DNA of 21,639 nucleotides from Thermoplasmata archaeon (GCA_021802365.1 JAKAAJ010000013.1:1-21639); one strand, 5' to 3'; positions 1 through 8,447 are shown, counted from the stretch's first letter. Notes: generated from the letters alone by a model not told the origin. A program made the numbers and translations.

Positions 1-2
1 AC

Positions 3-1556
3 GGTGTTACAAAAGAAAAATACTGGGAAGACTATGAAATGTACCAGGAGGCCAAAAAATGGCTGGACCCGGGAGTAAAGATCCTTAATCCTCACGTTGC
101 ATACCTCGAATCAAAAATTGTTTGCCCTACACACTGCGGTCTCTGTGTTAAACATAAATCCCACACTGGTCTTGGCAATGTTGTAGTTACAAACCGCTGC
201 GATCTTTCCTGCTGGTATTGCTTCTTCTACGCAAAGGAGAACGAACCAATATATGAGCCAACACAGGATCAGGTCAGAATGATGCTCAGAAGAATGAGGA
301 ACGAGAAACCTGTAGGGGCAAATGCAGTTCAGATAACAGGCGGTGAGCCTGCTATAAGGGATGACATAATTGACATAATCAAGATAGCCAGAGAAGAGGG
401 ATACGAGCATATCCAGCTGAACACAAACAGTATAAGATCTGCCTTCGATCCGGACTTCCCAAAGAAGATCAGGGAAGCAGGCTCAAATGTCATTTACACA
501 AGTTTCGATGGGCCGACCCCAAGATCCAATCCAAAGAACTTCTGGGAAATACCTGCTGCTCTTGAGAATTACAAGAAAGCGCCTCTCGGTGTCGTTCTGG
601 TTCCAACTGTAATAGGTGGTGTAAATGACCTGTACCTTGGTGACATGATAAGGTTTGGTCTTTCCAACATCGATGTCGTCAGAGCCGTAAACTTCCAGCC
701 TGTAAGTCTTGTAGGCAGAATGCCAGACAGAATGAGGGAGAAGCAGAGAGTTACCATACCTGGCTGTATAAAGAAGATAGAACAGCAGACAGACGGAATG
801 ATAGGAAGAGAAGATTTCTTCACTGTTCCATCAACTGCAAAGGTTTCTGACTTCGTAGAGCAACTCAAAGGCAAGGAGATGTACAAGCTTTCCATACACT
901 TCGCCTGCGGAATGGGTACTTACCTGTTCAAGGAGGGTGACAAGGTTACGCCAATAACCAGATTCATTGACGTACCTGGTATGTTCGAGTACATCGGAGA
1001 ACTCGCTGACGAAATAAAGAACTCAAACTTCAAGAGAATCAGCAAAGCAATAACTGTACCGAAACTTCTGATGAAGATCGGAAAGTTTGTCGACTATGAC
1101 AAGGCCCCAAAAGACTTCAAACTGAAGGATATGGTATACAATGCTTTCACAGAGGGCGACTACCACGGTCTCAAAGCCTTCCACTACAAGAGCATGTTCA
1201 TTGGATTCATGCACTTTATGGACCCATACACATACGACGTAGACAGGGTAGAGAGATGCGATATACACTACGCTATGCCTGATGGAAGAGTAGTTCCATT
1301 CTGTGCCTTCAACGTTATCCCAGAGCTTTACAGGGACGCTACACAGAGAAAGTATTCCATCCCTGCCAGAACTTACGAGGAGAGAACTGGAAAGGTACTC
1401 AAGAAGGATAAATACTTCAGAGATTACACAAAGGAGGACAAGAGGAGAATCATATCCTTCTATGAGCAGAGCATAGGAAGAAAACTCAGAGAAGATGAAA
1501 TAGGGATTAATCTCGACGAACCAATCCCGGTTATTTCATCAGAAAAGCCTGAGTAA
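3..1556 (+). CDS. tes: Tetraether lipid synthase (Tes-like) radical SAM enzyme, 5'-truncated by the window
   Basis: Archaeal radical SAM protein resembling the Tes/MJ0619 family, which joins phytanyl chains of two archaeol-type lipids into membrane-spanning tetraethers. The frame stays open from base 3, and the codons before the first ATG (base 39) read like real protein (GVTKEKYWEDYE), so the true start lies upstream of the window. Counting from that ATG, a first cysteine set CPTHCGLC covers residues 29-36. The radical SAM cluster motif CDLSCWYC follows at 54-61 and the SAM-binding GGEP sequence comes near residue 102. More cysteines lie at 243, 290, 407 and 422, fitting the several iron-sulfur and iron sites known in Tes. 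The C-terminal segment with DIHYAMPDGRVVPFCAFNV is also family-like. The stop is TAA at 1554-1556, followed by T-rich DNA. The radical SAM class is certain; Tes rather than a paralogue is likely. Any upstream cysteine motif cannot be seen. Confidence 0.88.
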   Translation, partial: GVTKEKYWEDYEMYQEAKKWLDPGVKILNPHVAYLESKIVCPTHCGLCVKHKSHTGLGNVVVTNRCDLSCWYCFFYAKENEPIYEPTQDQVRMMLRRMRNEKPVGANAVQITGGEPAIRDDIIDIIKIAREEGYEHIQLNTNSIRSAFDPDFPKKIREAGSNVIYTSFDGPTPRSNPKNFWEIPAALENYKKAPLGVVLVPTVIGGVNDLYLGDMIRFGLSNIDVVRAVNFQPVSLVGRMPDRMREKQRVTIPGCIKKIEQQTDGMIGREDFFTVPSTAKVSDFVEQLKGKEMYKLSIHFACGMGTYLFKEGDKVTPITRFIDVPGMFEYIGELADEIKNSNFKRISKAITVPKLLMKIGKFVDYDKAPKDFKLKDMVYNAFTEGDYHGLKAFHYKSMFIGFMHFMDPYTYDVDRVERCDIHYAMPDGRVVPFCAFNVIPELYRDATQRKYSIPARTYEERTGKVLKKDKYFRDYTKEDKRRIISFYEQSIGRKLREDEIGINLDEPIPVISSEKPE

Positions 1557-1575
1557 TCTTTTTTTCCCTCTTTTT
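1557..1575 (+). terminator. T-rich transcription terminator after tes
   Basis: Just after the tes stop codon the + strand carries a run of seven T, then CCCTC, then five T. Archaeal RNA polymerase terminates on such oligo-T tracts without needing a hairpin. The tract sits immediately before the AT-rich element in front of the archease gene, so one short spacer may hold both terminator and promoter. Confidence 0.5.
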
Positions 1576-1588
1576 AATATATTTTAAA

Positions 1589-1996
1589 TTGTCATACAAA
1601 ATTCTTGATCATACTGCTGATGTTCAGATAGCATTTTCCGGATCCGACATTGAAGAACTTCTATCCTCATTTACTGAGGCATGGGCCAATCTAACCTCAT
1701 TTACCTTAATTAATCCAGTTTACAGAACATATGAAGGTGAGATCAGGTTCACTGATTACACCGACATGCTCTACAGATTCGCTTCGCTGTTTATAGAACA
1801 GTTAGAGGGTGAAAATTTCTACTTTAAGAAATTGTTAAACGCCTCCATGCCAACTTCAGGACATCTTTCATTCAAACTTGAGGGTTATATATTTTCAGAA
1901 GTGAGTGGATATGCAAACATTCCTAAAGCACCAACATACCACCAGATATGTTTCGATGCAGAGAAAGGATTGGGACAGATTATATTTGATCTTTGA
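1589..1996 (+). CDS. Archease (RtcB RNA-ligase cofactor protein)
   Basis: A 135-residue protein matching archease, the activator of the tRNA-splicing ligase RtcB that helps load its guanylate. The N-terminal signature HTADVQ sits at residues 8-13. The C-terminal hallmark KAPTYHQI (family: KAVTYH) is followed by an ending IIFDL, whose Asp matches the conserved metal-binding position near the end of the family. Length is normal (about 140). The start is set at TTG 1589 because no ATG or GTG lies in frame between the tes stop and the conserved HTADV, and only seven residues precede that motif. The upstream AT-rich element (1573-1588) is too close to TTG for usual leaderless spacing. Expression might therefore come from tes read-through or an unusual promoter. 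No rtcB gene is present in this window. Identification is firm; the start is less so. Confidence 0.85.
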   Translation: MSYKILDHTADVQIAFSGSDIEELLSSFTEAWANLTSFTLINPVYRTYEGEIRFTDYTDMLYRFASLFIEQLEGENFYFKKLLNASMPTSGHLSFKLEGYIFSEVSGYANIPKAPTYHQICFDAEKGLGQIIFDL

Positions 1997-2013
1997 GCGC
2001 ATGGTTGGAAAAA

Positions 2014-2023
2014 CATAATTAAT
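2014..2023 (+). promoter_or_regulatory. TATA-like box for the arginine decarboxylase gene
   Basis: The AT-rich element CATAATTAAT is centred about 26-27 bases before the ATG at 2045 but only about 14 before the ATG at 2033. The first distance matches leaderless archaeal promoters, so it supports the downstream start. Confidence 0.5.
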
Positions 2024-2044
2024 TCCATTACTATGAAGTGTGAA

Positions 2045-2596
2045 ATGACTTCATTTGTCCCAAACAAGATATTTTTTACAAGGGGTGTAGGCAGAGGTGA
2101 AAGCCAGCTTCAGTCTTTTGAAGAGGCTCTTAGAGATGGGGGGATAGCCCCTTTCAATCTTGTAAGCATCAGTTCAATCTTTCCTCCATATGCTGAGGTA
2201 GTTACACCGGCAGAAGGCCTAAAACTCTTACATCCCGGCCAGATAATTTTCACAGTTCTGGCAAGGAATTCCTCTAACGAACTTAACAGAATGATGTCCG
2301 CTGCCATTGGATACGCACTTCCATCTGACAGGAGCAAGTGGGGATATCTCAGCGAACATCACAGCTATGGAGAAACGGAAAAGGTTGCCGGTTTCTTTGC
2401 TGAGAAACTTGCTGCAGAAATGCTTGCAAGTACCATGGGAATGGCCGATAGGCTGGTCTGGGACGGAAAGAAAGAGGAATACGTTTTGCAGGATCGTATA
2501 CTTACAACCAAGAATATATGCTCCACTGCTGTTGTCATGAAACCCGGTGAATGGACAACAGTAATTTCTGCTGCTGTCCTGATAATGGATGAGTGA
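2045..2596 (+). CDS. pdaD: Pyruvoyl-dependent arginine decarboxylase
   Basis: Converts arginine to agmatine, the first step of archaeal polyamine synthesis. The family is made as a proenzyme that cleaves itself at a Ser-Ser bond to give beta and alpha chains, the latter with an N-terminal pyruvoyl group. Here the cleavage sequence ISSIFPP places the two serines at residues 43-44. Other family marks are FFTRGVGR near the N-terminus, a [12 protein letters not shown] stretch, and [11 protein letters not shown]. Length is 183 residues from ATG 2045, or 187 from ATG 2033. I choose 2045 because the TATA-like box has leaderless spacing to it and because the family sequence (VPxKxFFTRGVG) begins just after it. 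The stop overlaps the start region of leuS, so the two are probably cotranscribed. Recognition is firm. Confidence 0.92.
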   Translation: MTSFVPNKIFFTRGVGRGESQLQSFEEALRDGGIAPFNLVSISSIFPPYAEVVTPAEGLKLLHPGQIIFTVLARNSSNELNRMMSAAIGYALPSDRSKWGYLSEHHSYGETEKVAGFFAEKLAAEMLASTMGMADRLVWDGKKEEYVLQDRILTTKNICSTAVVMKPGEWTTVISAAVLIMDE

Positions 2597-2598
2597 TC

Positions 2599-5334
2599 AT
2601 GGGTCCGGAAATTGAGAAAAAGTGGCAGAAAAGATGGGAACAGGAACGACTTTTCGAACCTGTTGTAGAACCAGACAGGCCTAAGTTTCTCATAACGGTG
2701 CCATGGCCATATTCTAATGGTTCTCTCCACGTTGGACATGGGAGAACGTATTCTCTTGCAGATGTTGTAGCGAGATACAGAAGGCTTATGGGATTCAATG
2801 TGCTCTTTCCTATGGGATTTCACCAGAGTGGTACCCCTATACTGGCATACTCTGAGAGGCTCAGGCGAGGTGACAAAGAAGCAATAAAACAGTATACAGA
2901 ATACTTAAGGGAATATGAGAATGAAAATAGGATTGGCCAATATCTTGATCAGTTCCATGAGCCTGAAAATATTGCCCAGTATTTCTCAGACAGGATAGTA
3001 AAAGATTTCCGTGGACTGGGTTATTCTATAGACTGGTCAAGGCGATTCACATCAGCAGAACCTTTCTACCAGGAGGTAGTTAAATGGCAGTTCAGGAGGC
3101 TTCATGACCTCGGACTGATAAAGCAGGGCAGATATCCAATTCTATACAGCATCGAGGATCAGAATGCAGTTGGAGAGGACGATATCAAGGATGGTGACAC
3201 AGACAAGGTTTCGATTGAAGAATTCACAGCAGTGATTTTCAGAGGCGCGGAGTTTGGAATAGTTGCATCTTCTCTCAGGCCAGAGACCATTTTTGGTATA
3301 ACAAACATTTGGATTAACCCCGGTGAGGAATATCATTTAATAGATTATATGGGTGAAAAAATTGCCGTATCAAAAGGGTCTGTCCAGAAATTGATTCTTC
3401 AGAATCCAGAAATAAAGGATCTGGGAATAGTTGAAAAAGACAGAATTCTCTATCATGAATTTACTGTGCCTGTCACAGGCAAGAAGGTACCTGTATTTCC
3501 TTCTAATTTTGTGGACCCGGAAAACGGGACAGGGGCCGTGTATTCTGTCCCCGGACATTCTGTTTGGGATTATGTCGCTCTGAGGGATCTCGGTTCCAGC
3601 ATCGAACCAATTAGAATAATTAAATTTCCAGAAGGGAAAGGTCTGACTGTGGAGAACCTTGTTAAACTGAAGAAAATCCATAACCTCTCAGATTCTGATA
3701 GCATCAAGGAGGCTACTGCCATTCTCTACAGGGAGGAATTCTATTCCGGAATTATGGATGATAGTAACGCAGAATTTTCCGGTATGTCAGTCCAGGAGGC
3801 CAGGGAGAGCATAAAAGAGAGACTGCTTAAAGAATCTGCCTTCATACTTTACGAAACATCCAGAAAAGCTGAAACAAGAGGGGGGTCAAAGGTAGTTGTC
3901 GCAGTCCTGCAGGATCAGTGGTTTATTGATTACTCAATCCCATGGCTTAAGGAAAAATCTCACACTCTTGTAAATAACATGCTTTTCGAACCATCTCACT
4001 ACAGGGATGGTATGCATGACATTATTGACTGGCTGAGGGAACGGCCATGCGCAAGAAGAAGAGGAATAGGCACAAAACTCCCATTTGATGAGAGGTGGAC
4101 AATAGAATCCCTTTCAGACTCGACTATTTATCCCATCGTTTATACCTGTGCCAGACAGCTTCGTGAGATTCACACTAAACTGGGAAATAAACTTCCTGAA
4201 GATATTATTGAGCACATCTTCACTGGAGCATCGCTAAAGAATTCCTATGGGGAAGAGGTTATGGATCTCATTCGCGAAGCCAGAAATTCCAAGGAATACT
4301 GGTATGGAGTGGACGTGCGTATGACAACCAGCCCGCACATTACAAATCATCTTGCATTTTATATCATGAATCATGCTGCGCTTTTCACTGAAAAGGACTG
4401 GCCAAAGGGGATAGTTATCTCAGGGCTTGTAATTTCTGAAGGTGCAAAAATTTCCAAGAGCAAGGGAAATGCCATATCACTTCTCAAGATAGCAAATAAC
4501 TATTCCTCTGATCTTTACCGCCTGTTCTCTGCGATTAACTCAGAAACTACTTCAGTACTGGATTGGAATGAGACAGACATAACCACGGTCAGAAAGAAGT
4601 ACGATAGCTTTGTCTCTCTGGTGGAATCATTCAAAGATCCTGGTGTTACTGAAATGGGTACCGTTGAGAGATGGTTTGTGGTCTCATTCTACAATCATGC
4701 AGGCGATTATATCAGAAAGATGGATCGTTATGATATAAGGGGTGCTTACATTTCTGTATTCTACGAGGTCCTCAATGATCTGAAACATGTTGAGGCCAGG
4801 GGTGGAAATATCATGGTAGCACTTCGTGAGGTCATAAAGGACTGGCTTGTGCTAATGTCTCCTGTGATTCCCCATACATGCGAGGAGCTATGGGAAAAGG
4901 CAGGAAACCATGGTTTTGTAAGCAAGGAACGCTACATCCCTCCAGGAGATGGGATGGATCAATCACCCATTCACAGGGAAAATTACATAGAAAAACTGAT
5001 ATCGGACATAAGGGAAATATCGAAGGCAACTGGAATAAAACCATCGGAAATAAGAATTAACGTGGCTCCGAAAGAGATATTCGAAACGACTGCTGTAATG
5101 ATGAAAGAGGGGCCATCCAAGGTTCCTGATGACCATAAATATCTGATTCCTGATTTTATGAAAAATAAAAAGAATATTTCACTTGAGATATCCGATGAGA
5201 TGAATCTAATTTTATCCGAAAAGGAATATCTGGAAAATATCTTTTCATGCAGGATCGATGTAAGAAGTGAGGTCAGCAGATCCAAGAGGGCCAATCCATG
5301 GCCCGGAAGGCCATCTATAGAACTTATAGGATAA
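2599..5334 (+). CDS. leuS: Leucyl-tRNA synthetase, archaeal type
   Basis: Class Ia aminoacyl-tRNA synthetase charging tRNA-Leu in the cytoplasm. The ATP-binding HIGH motif appears as HVGHG at residues 44-48, and the KMSKS loop as KISKS at 617-621. Between them lies the CP1 editing domain, with the threonine-rich-region counterpart SLRPETIFG and the segment GAVYSVPGHSVWDY holding the Asp that matches the conserved editing position. The sequence ARRRGIGTKLPFDERWTIESLSDS is diagnostic of archaeal LeuRS rather than IleRS or ValRS. The product is 911 residues, slightly short of the usual 920-970. Start choice: ATG 2599 lies just after the pdaD stop; an in-frame GTG at 2593, overlapping that stop by four bases, would add two residues. 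No separate promoter is seen in the overlap, so it is probably translated from a pdaD-leuS mRNA. Confidence 0.95.
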   Translation: MGPEIEKKWQKRWEQERLFEPVVEPDRPKFLITVPWPYSNGSLHVGHGRTYSLADVVARYRRLMGFNVLFPMGFHQSGTPILAYSERLRRGDKEAIKQYTEYLREYENENRIGQYLDQFHEPENIAQYFSDRIVKDFRGLGYSIDWSRRFTSAEPFYQEVVKWQFRRLHDLGLIKQGRYPILYSIEDQNAVGEDDIKDGDTDKVSIEEFTAVIFRGAEFGIVASSLRPETIFGITNIWINPGEEYHLIDYMGEKIAVSKGSVQKLILQNPEIKDLGIVEKDRILYHEFTVPVTGKKVPVFPSNFVDPENGTGAVYSVPGHSVWDYVALRDLGSSIEPIRIIKFPEGKGLTVENLVKLKKIHNLSDSDSIKEATAILYREEFYSGIMDDSNAEFSGMSVQEARESIKERLLKESAFILYETSRKAETRGGSKVVVAVLQDQWFIDYSIPWLKEKSHTLVNNMLFEPSHYRDGMHDIIDWLRERPCARRRGIGTKLPFDERWTIESLSDSTIYPIVYTCARQLREIHTKLGNKLPEDIIEHIFTGASLKNSYGEEVMDLIREARNSKEYWYGVDVRMTTSPHITNHLAFYIMNHAALFTEKDWPKGIVISGLVISEGAKISKSKGNAISLLKIANNYSSDLYRLFSAINSETTSVLDWNETDITTVRKKYDSFVSLVESFKDPGVTEMGTVERWFVVSFYNHAGDYIRKMDRYDIRGAYISVFYEVLNDLKHVEARGGNIMVALREVIKDWLVLMSPVIPHTCEELWEKAGNHGFVSKERYIPPGDGMDQSPIHRENYIEKLISDIREISKATGIKPSEIRINVAPKEIFETTAVMMKEGPSKVPDDHKYLIPDFMKNKKNISLEISDEMNLILSEKEYLENIFSCRIDVRSEVSRSKRANPWPGRPSIELIG

Positions 5335-5353
5335 ATCAGAATTTCTCCTAATT

Positions 5354-5363
5354 TATTTATAAA
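5354..5363 (+). promoter_or_regulatory. TATA box for the aldolase/dehydrogenase gene
   Basis: ATTTATTTATAAA lies 19-31 bases before the ATG at 5382, in the 47-base gap after leuS. Spacing suits a leaderless or near-leaderless transcript, giving this gene its own promoter. Confidence 0.6.
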
Positions 5364-5381
5364 CACTCTCTATTCCCAGTT

Positions 5382-7355
5382 ATGAGCTCTGGTCCTCATC
5401 CGGCTAATTCTGAACTGTTAAAGGAATGTGTTGATTTCTCAAGGAAGATTGGCGTGCAACCAGATGTGGTACTTCATGGCGGCGGAAATACCTCTGTAAA
5501 GACTGAGGAATATGATCATACTGGAAGGAGCGTTAAGGTATTAAGGGTCAAGGGTTCAGGTTCAGACCTTGCTAAAATAGACGAGTCCGGATTCACAGCA
5601 CTTCGTATGGATGATCTTCTGGCTGCTCAAAAGATCAGGGAAATGAGCGATGTTGAAATGGCGGATTATCTGAAAAAAAGTATGCTGGACCCATCTCAGC
5701 CATCACCTAGTGTTGAGACATTCATGCACGCATTCATTCCATATCGCTTCGTTGTTCATTCTCACGCAGACAACATTCTATCCATAACCAATACGGACCT
5801 CACCGATTCCCAGATCACGGATTTATTTCCGGGGACCGTGATAGTGCCTTATTATCAGCCAGGGTTCAAACTGGCCCGTGCATTTATGGATCTAGTTGAG
5901 AATCTTCCTCCAAATACCAGAGGAATTATTCTGCGTAAACATGGTTTGTTCACTTTTGGAAACACTGGAAAAGAGAGCTATGAGAAGCACATGGCACTGA
6001 TAAATGAGGCAGGATCCATACTCAGGAAAAAATGCGGAGATCTCAGCATGAATCCACAATACCCTGTTGCGGATCGTGAAAGCATCATGGCTTCCATACC
6101 GCATCTCAGGGGAATTCTTTCAAAAAAGTCAAAAAAAGTTCTGTTAATCGAGACTGGGGAAGAAGCATTGACTATCTCAAGGACGAAAGAGGCTAAAGAA
6201 TTCTGGAATGCCGGGCCAGCCACACCGGACATGTTGATAAGGACCAAGTATGATTATCTCTACGTATCCTCAATAGAAGATATTGATTCACAGATTGAAA
6301 GTTATCTGAATAACTACACCCAGGAATACAAAAAATACATCGGCGAAAAGTATCCCATGCACGATCCATTTCCTCCTATCATTGTAATACAGGGATTTGG
6401 CATTATTACAGCAGCCACCACTTGGAAAGAATGCAGAATAATAATGGACCAGTTCATCCATTCCTTCAAGGTGAATCTTGCCTCTTCCAGATTTTCAAAG
6501 CATTCATTCATATCAAGGGAAGCATCGTTTGAGATGGAGTACTGGCCTCTTGAGGAGGCTAAACTGAAGAAATTTGTCCCAAGGCCTCTCCAGGGTAAGA
6601 TATCAGTTGTGACAGGTGCGGCGAACGGGATCGGATATGTTGCTGCACACATGCTTGCGAGAAATGGCTCAATGGTTTTTGCCATTGACCTCAGCCAGCA
6701 GATAGAAGAAAGCGCCTCCCGAATCGAAAAAGAAACAGGATCAAGAGTGGTCGGAATTCGGTGTGACATATCATCAGAGGAAGATGTTAAAAGAGCTTTC
6801 CAGAGCATAGTTGACCGGTCAGGCGGAGTTGATATACTCTTCAACAATGCCGGGATACTTAAAAGCGCACCTCTGACCGACATCACTGCTGAGGAATTGG
6901 ACAGGCATTATCAGGTTAATGCAAGGGGGACGTTCCTGATGACCAGGGAGACATTCAGGCTTATGAAGAATTCAGGCCTTGGCGGGAACATAGTTTTCAA
7001 TATAACCAAGAACCTTCTTCATCCAGGCCCGGAGATGCTCTCATACGGGTCGACCAAAGCCATGGCTGCGCAGATGTGCCATTATGTGGCCAAAGAGGGA
7101 GGGAAATATGGGATCCGGTCTAACATAATCAACCCAGACAAGGTGTTCCGTGGTTCCCTGATATGGGAAGGGGGAGTTCTTGAGTCAAGAGCAAAAGCAA
7201 AAGGCCAGACCGTTGAGGAATATAAAACAACAAACCTGCTCAGGAGAGAGGTTCTCCCTGAACATGTTGCAAATGTCCTTCTGGCACTGGTCAATGAGGA
7301 TATATTCGGTGCAACCACCGATGCTATGATTCCTGTTGACGGTGGAGTTCTATAA
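5382..7355 (+). CDS. Bifunctional class II aldolase / short-chain dehydrogenase
   Basis: A 657-residue fusion like the bacterial rhamnulose-1-phosphate aldolase/alcohol dehydrogenase family (RhaD-SDR type). The first half, to about residue 390, is a class II aldolase: phosphate-site signatures HGGGNTS (32-38) and KGSGSDL (57-63), a likely catalytic Glu112, and zinc-ligand histidines H126, H128 and H187. The second half, from about 404, is a short-chain dehydrogenase with the NAD(P) motif TGAANGIG (411-418), NNAG (488-491) and the YxxxK pair Tyr555/Lys559. The position 13 residues before the Tyr, normally the catalytic Ser, is Thr542. Likely cleaves a deoxy-sugar phosphate to dihydroxyacetone phosphate and an aldehyde, then oxidises or reduces the aldehyde; the actual sugar is unknown. 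No sugar kinase, isomerase or transporter gene adjoins it. It has its own promoter and may have been acquired from bacteria, but only a phylogeny would show that. Confidence 0.85.
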   Translation: MSSGPHPANSELLKECVDFSRKIGVQPDVVLHGGGNTSVKTEEYDHTGRSVKVLRVKGSGSDLAKIDESGFTALRMDDLLAAQKIREMSDVEMADYLKKSMLDPSQPSPSVETFMHAFIPYRFVVHSHADNILSITNTDLTDSQITDLFPGTVIVPYYQPGFKLARAFMDLVENLPPNTRGIILRKHGLFTFGNTGKESYEKHMALINEAGSILRKKCGDLSMNPQYPVADRESIMASIPHLRGILSKKSKKVLLIETGEEALTISRTKEAKEFWNAGPATPDMLIRTKYDYLYVSSIEDIDSQIESYLNNYTQEYKKYIGEKYPMHDPFPPIIVIQGFGIITAATTWKECRIIMDQFIHSFKVNLASSRFSKHSFISREASFEMEYWPLEEAKLKKFVPRPLQGKISVVTGAANGIGYVAAHMLARNGSMVFAIDLSQQIEESASRIEKETGSRVVGIRCDISSEEDVKRAFQSIVDRSGGVDILFNNAGILKSAPLTDITAEELDRHYQVNARGTFLMTRETFRLMKNSGLGGNIVFNITKNLLHPGPEMLSYGSTKAMAAQMCHYVAKEGGKYGIRSNIINPDKVFRGSLIWEGGVLESRAKAKGQTVEEYKTTNLLRREVLPEHVANVLLALVNEDIFGATTDAMIPVDGGVL

Positions 7356-7384
7356 TACAGACAACCACCTTATCAACATCACAT

Positions 7385-7422
7385 CTGAATCTTTACCCTA
7401 CTCATGTAAAAGAAAGATTCAG
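7385..7422. terminator. Inverted repeat between convergent genes
   Basis: Perfect ten-base arms CTGAATCTTT (7385-7394) and AAAGATTCAG (7413-7422) are separated by 18 bases, in the 95-base gap between the convergent aldolase fusion and the GGR-like gene. Transcribed from either side it gives a stem-loop at the 3' end, so it may be a bidirectional terminator or an mRNA-end stabiliser. It is not followed by a long T-run, so termination itself is uncertain. Confidence 0.4.
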
Positions 7423-7450
7423 TATATTGATGGTCTTAACTCGAAGAAAA

Positions 7451-8416
7451 TCATAGAAGTGCTGCTATTATCTTTGTAATGCTCGCCTCTATGCCAAAGT
7501 ACCGCAGATCCTCCCTTGCTGGCGATAGGGCGCCGAAGTTTCTAAGACTCAGCAACCTGCTGTTTCGGACATTCATGAGGAGATCAAAGAGCCTGAGGTA
7601 TCTGGAATAACTTTGCCTCAGCTGTTCACTGTACTTTTCAAGAATTGTGTCAAGGTCATCGTTTTCCCTGAGTATCTGAAAAAGAATTTCCGCACATTCA
7701 AGGCTGGGCACAATGCCCTCACCGGTAATTGGCGATACGGTCCCTATTGATTCACCAACTCCTATAACATTGCCTGAGGAGATGTTATCAAAGAGAGGCT
7801 TGAGTCTTATGTTCCGTGACAGGACCCGGCTATGCGGAGTCCCTTCTAGTGATTCCCGTATGGTATCCAGATCATCTGATCCTGCTCCTACATGGCTGAA
7901 ACTTTTGAGAGGGAATATCCAGTGGTAACCTGATCCAGAGGGGAAGAACCTGAATCGGAATCCTGAATCTCCCGTGGGATCTGAAATGTATTCTATAGTC
8001 CTCATTGTGAAATCTTGTTCTACGGGCCCCAGAATGGACCTGCTGACACCAGTGGCATCAATAGTTATGCTGCTGTCTGTCTTTTTCAACTGGGAATGGT
8101 GGCGTTTTTTTCCCTCCACAAGATCTGCAAGAAAGGCATTTTTATCAATTGTTGCAAGGCCTGCCGGTGAAAAATGTACAGATTTCCCAGCACTGTTTGT
8201 GAATATCACATCATCTGCCACGACCTGAATATATTTCTCGGAATCCAGGGATGCCAGTTCACAGAACCTGAAGAAAAGCCTAGAATTCAGGGCATAACCG
8301 CAAGGAACGGGGAAACCATCGGGTCTCGGATCATATCCCTCACATTCTATCCCTTCACTGGAAAGCCTGTTAAGCAGGTACGCACCGGAAACTCCTAGGC
8401 CCGCTATCTGTATCAA
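7451..8416 (-). CDS. Geranylgeranyl reductase-family FAD oxidoreductase (short paralogue)
   Basis: Flavoprotein of the geranylgeranyl reductase (GGR) family, whose archaeal members saturate isoprenoid chains of membrane lipids. Features, numbered from TTG 8416: a Rossmann FAD motif GLGVSG (6-11) at the very N-terminus, the family CG element in PVPCGYAL (about 36-43), a DATGVSRS segment, the substrate-domain motif YHWIFP, and the second FAD motif GVGESIGTVSPITGEGIVPS. At 321 residues it is shorter than characterised archaeal GGRs (about 400), mainly in the C-terminal part. An upstream in-frame ATG at 8431 would add five residues, but the TATA element shared with truA lies only about 12 bases from it and about 27 from the TTG, so I favour TTG. 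Divergent from truA. It could be a lipid-tailoring reductase or a related FAD monooxygenase; substrate unknown. Confidence 0.75.
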   Translation of the reverse strand: MIQIAGLGVSGAYLLNRLSSEGIECEGYDPRPDGFPVPCGYALNSRLFFRFCELASLDSEKYIQVVADDVIFTNSAGKSVHFSPAGLATIDKNAFLADLVEGKKRHHSQLKKTDSSITIDATGVSRSILGPVEQDFTMRTIEYISDPTGDSGFRFRFFPSGSGYHWIFPLKSFSHVGAGSDDLDTIRESLEGTPHSRVLSRNIRLKPLFDNISSGNVIGVGESIGTVSPITGEGIVPSLECAEILFQILRENDDLDTILEKYSEQLRQSYSRYLRLFDLLMNVRNSRLLSLRNFGALSPAREDLRYFGIEASITKIIAALL

Positions 8417-8437
8417 CTCGATGCAATCCATGAAATG

Positions 8438-8447
8438 TATTTTAAAT
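8438..8447. promoter_or_regulatory. Shared bidirectional TATA element between GGR-like gene and truA
   Basis: The near-symmetric sequence TATTTTAAAT, containing the palindrome TTTAAA (8441-8446), is the only TATA-like element in the short divergent gap. Its centre is about 22-23 bases before the truA GTG and 27-28 before the TTG at 8416 on the other strand. Confidence 0.5.

Noticed and set aside
6314..6886. A 190-codon open frame on - inside the aldolase/dehydrogenase gene
   Set aside because: The opposite strand encodes conserved aldolase and Rossmann-fold motifs throughout; the antisense translation shows no domain and no promoter.
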